Part shown: positions 60,283-64,000 of the stretch, piece after piece
How the letters are laid out: every line of letters starts with the position of its first letter
How positions within the stretch are numbered: position 1 is the first letter of the stretch
Assembly (NCBI GenBank): GCA_029706075.1
Contig: JAINUG010000114.1
Span: 2,418,001 to 2,482,000 of the forward strand
Source of the DNA: Aldrovandia affinis
Taxonomy: Eukaryota > Chordata > Actinopteri > Notacanthiformes > Halosauridae
Direction: 5' to 3'
Length of the DNA stretch: 64,000 bases
Program-made: the position numbers and the translations under genes
The notes under the pieces: model-generated
Databases searched by the model: none
Told to the model about the DNA's origin: nothing
Seen by the model: the letters and a program-made list of their open reading frames with translations, nothing else

Positions 60283-60699
60283 CTGTGGGAAAGAAGCAAG
60301 GGGTCCTTTTAAGGCTTGGATGCAGAAATTTCAGGCAGGTGTTCAGTCTAAATTCTATGGTGGTTTTCTAGTCAACTCCGAAAAGCTCATTTAAGCAAGT
60401 GTTGCAACTTATTGCAGATTTCACTGACGACAAAGCTCATGATGAGGTGTACTGTAAGTATCAAAACAGATAACAGTTCCTTATATTCGTAACTCAAAGC
60501 ACCTTAGAGGGAAGACAAAATGCACTACTTGGAAAAGCACTTTAGAAACATAACTCCAGGTGTAGCTTAAAACAGCTGACAGTCATGAGACAGAAAAAGA
60601 CATTTCAACATCAGGCCCTGGTTTTGTACACAGTAAAATGTTTAGTGTTAAATCAACTCTGAAAGAATACATTTTACCCTGTAGAGAAATAAATATATA

Positions 60700-60702
<3 letters not shown>

Positions 60703-60731
<29 letters not shown>
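60703..60731. repeat. (TG)n microsatellite
   Basis: A pure TG run directly abuts the terminal inverted repeat of the Tc1-like element in the alx1 intron. Confidence 0.85.
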
Positions 60732-60734
<3 letters not shown>

Positions 60735-61171
60735 GTAACTGCCCAAATAAAGGAAACACCAACATAAAGTGTCTTCATCATTCGATCATTTGGTATTTTG
60801 TTTATGGCGTTGCCTCAGGCACCGCTCCAGAATCTCCCATAAGTGTTCAACTGGGTTGAGATCTGGTGACTGTGACGGCATATGGTTTACATCTTTTTAA
60901 TTCTCACTAAACCATTCAGTGACCACTCATGCGCCTTGGAGGGGACATTGTCATCAGGAAAGAGACCACTCCCACCTGGATATAAATGCTTCGCCATAGA
61001 ATGAAGGTGATCACTCAGAATTACTTTGTATTTATGGATGTTTACCATGTCCATAAATACAAAGGGGTTGAGTGGACCTGAACCATGCCATGACAATTCA
61101 CCCCACACCATAATAGATCTGCATGAACCCTTCATTTACTTAATTGTTTCCTTTATTTTGGCAGTTACCTG
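60732..61171 (-). mobile_element. short Tc1/mariner-like element in the alx1 intron
   Basis: The ends are inverted copies: it starts CAGGTAACTGCC and ends GGCAGTTACCTG, followed by TA. Inside are decayed pieces of the same transposase seen at 21.8-23.8 kb. On the minus strand, fragments around YPGGSGLFPDDN correspond to the region of the second catalytic Asp. At 440 bp it is an internally deleted, non-autonomous copy. It abuts a TG microsatellite on its left, so the left TA duplication is not visible. It is inserted in the non-coding part of alx1 and touches neither splice site. Confidence 0.8.
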
Positions 61172-62954
61172 TATATATAAATATTTCTGAATGTAGGGGT
61201 TTGCCACATCCTCCTTTATGATGCATTATTTTACAAACATAGTGTACTGTATGACATCAGCCAGCATATCAGATACAAACTCAGCCAAGTATAAACATAG
61301 CAACAATTATGGCAACGTTGTTTTTATTTTTGTAAATCAATCCAGATCATGCTCTTGGAAATATACAACCCACAAATCTGAAATTTATAAACCCCACATT
61401 TATAAACCCCACATTTTTAACCTAACTACAAATATAAATATATATATTGCCCACTTTTAAGTAAATTGAGATTTATCACGGTTGTAAAACTGAAATGTAA
61501 TACAGCATAGTCCCAGAGTCTGTGAATCTGCCCACTGTAATATGTAAACTGGGGTAAATTGGGTTTATTCTGATGTTTATATGAGAAGCATATGAGCAGG
61601 AATGAAAAGCAGAATTAAACAGGATTTGTTGCTGGATGTGAGCCAGGCCATTGGGTTCCACTGTGGTGGGATTTAGATCATCTGAGCTAATCCCCTTCAA
61701 TGATTATGTCAGTAAATCTGCAGTACATTTGGTCCTGCCTCAGCGCTTCCGACTGCTTTTCTGCAGAAGACCACACCCTTTCCAAAGGCTTTTGGGTCAG
61801 GGGTGTCTCAGACACTATTACTGGATGTGTTGCTGATTTTTAAATTTTGCTCTTTTTTGAATTTGTAACAATTTGCCTGGTTATCATTGTATTTATTTAT
61901 TTTACTATTATTATTATTTTTTACATCTGCGTCACATCTTAAAATTATACTTGTGTCATATACACAAGAAATACATTTACTGATGTGTATTAATAATGGG
62001 CAATAAACATTTGGGATCAATTAATTCAACACAAACCTGTGCACTGACACACAGACCTTCCAGGAAGCGAGTTTGAGACCCCTGTTTAAGAGCTATTTGC
62101 AATGTGTCTCCAGCACAAACATATACCCTCCTGGTGGATGTCTGATTACCTCACACAAACCATTCCCAAGAAATATGCAAGAACTCATTCTAATCCCACA
62201 ATCTCCTTTTATGATGAGCTGGGACCATATTTCTTTAACACCAAATCTTTCTTTCTCAAAGTGAGTAACATGTATACACAGGTTCACTGCATCGTCATGT
62301 AAGACTATGCACTCCTGAAATAATCCCAGTTCATGGAAAGTCTGTAAAATTATTTTGTATTCATAGATAGATAAATATACAGATATACAGGCAGACAGAC
62401 ATAGATTTGGCATGAAATGGCATGAAACTTCTGCTCAAATATGCAGTTTTGCAGAGAAGGCTCCTATACACCTATGTCTTTTTACAAAGCAGTAAGTCTT
62501 TTCATATTCAAGGTCACCCTAAAATGATATGATACATTTTAAGGGGCTTTATCCTGGATATTCTACATCAACAAACAAATAATAATCCCAAACCACCTAG
62601 ACACACTTTATTTCAGAAAAAGTGAAGTGTATAGATAATCTACAGAGGACAACGTAATCAATAGTGAATGTAATTAAATACATATGGCAAAATAAAGTAT
62701 ATTGTTATCATGTTGATTAATGAATAGGCATAGATTAAGATAAATAAATAAGTAATAAAAGACGTGCTCCACCACAGCAAACAAGGAAATCTAAAAAATC
62801 TTTATTATATAATTCCTTTGACGTTGTGGTTAGAAGCAGCCAACTATATCTGATTTGGAGTAAAATGTCTTATTTATTTAGGTTATTGTGACCAAATCCT
62901 CATTCAAAGTATGTTGGTTCTGAAAAGTTCTGAAAAAATCATGTCTAAAATTAT

Positions 62955-62977
62955 ATATATATATATATATATATATT
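62955..62977. repeat. (AT)n microsatellite in alx1 intron
   Basis: An alternating AT run of about 22 bp. Confidence 0.8.
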
Positions 62978-63169
62978 GCAGCAGAAATAATATTAGATAA
63001 ATGTACATTAATATATCCTACTGCATTCATTATTTGAAAGAGGGGCCCCAAGCCGAACATAACCATTTGAACACAACCGCAGCAATAAAACAAGTGCAGG
63101 AAAATAAAGGCGTTCAGTCGAATACAATATTTCGAATGATGTCCTAAAAGACAAACGGAGGCGTCTCAC

Positions 63170-63298
63170 CTGGGAATAGCTGTCGGCGCGTGGTAACACT
63201 GATATGTCGTATGTGGCCGCGAAGTGGCTTTTCGCTTGCTGGATCTGCCCGTAACGTTCTCGTTTTCTCCACTTGGCTCTTCTGTTTTGAAACCATAC
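63170..63298 (-). CDS. alx1: alx1 internal exon: homeodomain helix 3 and linker
   Basis: This 129-bp exon codes for 43 residues in phase, from [18 protein letters not shown] to [11 protein letters not shown]. It has an AG acceptor on its 5' side (63299-63300) and a GTGAG donor on its 3' side (63165-63169). It supplies the DNA-recognition helix of the homeodomain, including the Q50 and N51 pair in WFQNR and the basic tail RAKWRKRER that usually also serves in nuclear import. The linker segment [18 protein letters not shown] is characteristic of ALX1. Intron lengths are 638 bp on the upstream side and 2887 bp on the downstream side. No break is visible. The exon length of 43 codons matches my recollection of vertebrate ALX1. 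Confidence 0.95.
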
Positions 63299-63936
63299 CT
63301 AAAGATGCAACCAGATAACTATTTTAGTCAAGTTACTCAAGTTATGTCTGAAGTAGTAGACTACTCAAAGGCGTTTAACAAGTACAGGTCGCTACCTGGA
63401 AAATACCGGCATTTGGCATTTATGTTTGTTATGATGATACAAAACCCAAGAGCATAGATTGTAGAAATAGTAGCCTACAATGCTTTCATGTCGATTGCAT
63501 AGGCCTCTTTAATAGGACGACTCAGCGTTTTTAAGGGTAAACATACAACTCGTCTTTCAAATGGGATAATGTTTTAAATGTTTAATGTTTAAAATGCATG
63601 TTCAAATGAATATTTCACTGTTTCTTTTTGTTTTCAAAACACTGCCAAGTCAACATAACTGTATTGGTGCAACTTAAGTAAATAACGAAACGTAAACGAA
63701 TTTACTTGGAGGTGATAATGTTTTGGCAATGCTGTTTTTGACAAGCTTGATTCATGTTGATTAGGTCTTGACCTTAACCTAACTTTATAAATCATAATGT
63801 AGGCTATTTTTCCAGACCTTGGGCATATGCCTGCACATGAGCTATATCAGCAAACGCAATGACTTAACAAGTCGTAATTAAAATGGCCATTAATCACAAT
63901 TGTAAGAACACATTCGAGTTATCGCTGAAATTGTAC
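63299..63936 (-). other. alx1: alx1 intron inside the homeodomain
   Basis: The intron of 638 bp begins with GTAC and ends with AG on the minus strand. It splits the homeodomain between Q and V of ARVQ-VWFQ. It is AT-rich and I recognise no repeat family in it. Confidence 0.85.
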
Positions 63937-64000
63937 CTGAACCCTCGCCTCTGTAAGTTCTGTCCTCATCGCCAGTTGTTCTCTGACGTACACATCCGGA
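63937..64000 (-). CDS. alx1: alx1 homeobox exon, 3' part (runs off the window)
   Basis: This is the 3' end of the exon that carries most of the ALX1 homeodomain. Read on the minus strand it encodes PDVYVREQLAMRTELTEARVQ apart from the first split base, and it stops at a GT donor whose bases lie at 63935-63936. The motif is the loop, helix 2 and start of helix 3 of a paired-class homeodomain. Joining across the intron gives [14 protein letters not shown], the standard homeodomain splice position in ALX genes. ALX1 is a nuclear transcription factor that binds palindromic TAAT sites as a dimer and acts in neural-crest-derived cranial mesenchyme. The rest of the exon and the upstream exon(s) are outside the window. 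The residues alone could also fit alx3 or alx4; the C-terminal exon decides for alx1. Confidence 0.93.

Larger units (their letters stand above)
60283..63169 (-). other. alx1: alx1 last intron, 2887 bp
   Basis: The intron begins GTGAG and ends TTTCCCACAG on the minus strand. It contains an AT dinucleotide run (about 62955-62977), a TG run (about 60703-60731) and, next to that run, a short Tc1-like element (60732-61171). The remainder is AT-rich sequence with no ORF I would call. Confidence 0.85.

Overview
The window is nuclear DNA of a ray-finned fish, most likely a teleost. It holds one recognisable host gene, read on the minus strand at the right end: alx1, a paired-class homeobox gene. The identification rests on an almost unchanged C-terminus (OAR/aristaless region ending in ISWAM), a 43-codon exon carrying the end of the homeodomain ([12 protein letters not shown]), and the 3' end of the preceding exon. 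Splice sites are canonical at all four visible junctions. The first exon(s), the start of the homeodomain and the promoter lie beyond position 64000. The mix of L2/CR1-type LINEs, tRNA- and 5S-derived SINEs, several Tc1/mariner lineages, hAT, PIF/Harbinger and Ty3/Gypsy relics fits a fish genome. I cannot name the species.

Layout. 1-9.5 kb: unassigned AT-rich DNA with LINE fragments (2.45-3.5 kb), a tRNA-SINE fragment, a complete non-autonomous foldback hAT element (3961-5519), a SINE and a TG/GA microsatellite. 9.5-12.1 kb: a degraded Tc1 element followed by two PIF/Harbinger transposase remnants. 14.4-20.0 kb: a minus-strand Ty3/Gypsy chromovirus fossil with an L2-type LINE inside it, then a hAT-like end and a SINE tail. 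21.8-23.8 kb: a Tc1-like element of D-36-E type carrying a second copy of the foldback hAT, each with its own target-site duplication. 27.2-29.6 kb: a CR1/L2-type LINE. 30.0-30.3 kb: an intact-looking SINE with 12-bp duplications. 30.6-35.5 kb: a plus-strand Ty3/Gypsy fossil with both LTRs. 35.5-37.5 kb: a SINE and a ZBED-type hAT remnant. 37.6-39.2 kb: a nearly full-length Tc1-like element of D-35-E type. 39.2-59.9 kb: mostly unassigned DNA with scattered SINEs, a partial Tc1 element and several hairpins. 59.96-64.0 kb: alx1.

There is no operon-like arrangement. The 60 kb left of alx1 lies downstream of its stop codon. It looks like a transposon-rich gene desert, the kind of place where long-range enhancers of craniofacial genes can sit, but no conservation can be judged from one sequence. 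I found no convincing new biological system. The items most worth a second look are the two foldback hAT copies that keep only a transposase dimerisation segment, the coexistence of three Tc1/mariner catalytic-spacing classes, and a perfect 26-bp hairpin at 43.06 kb.
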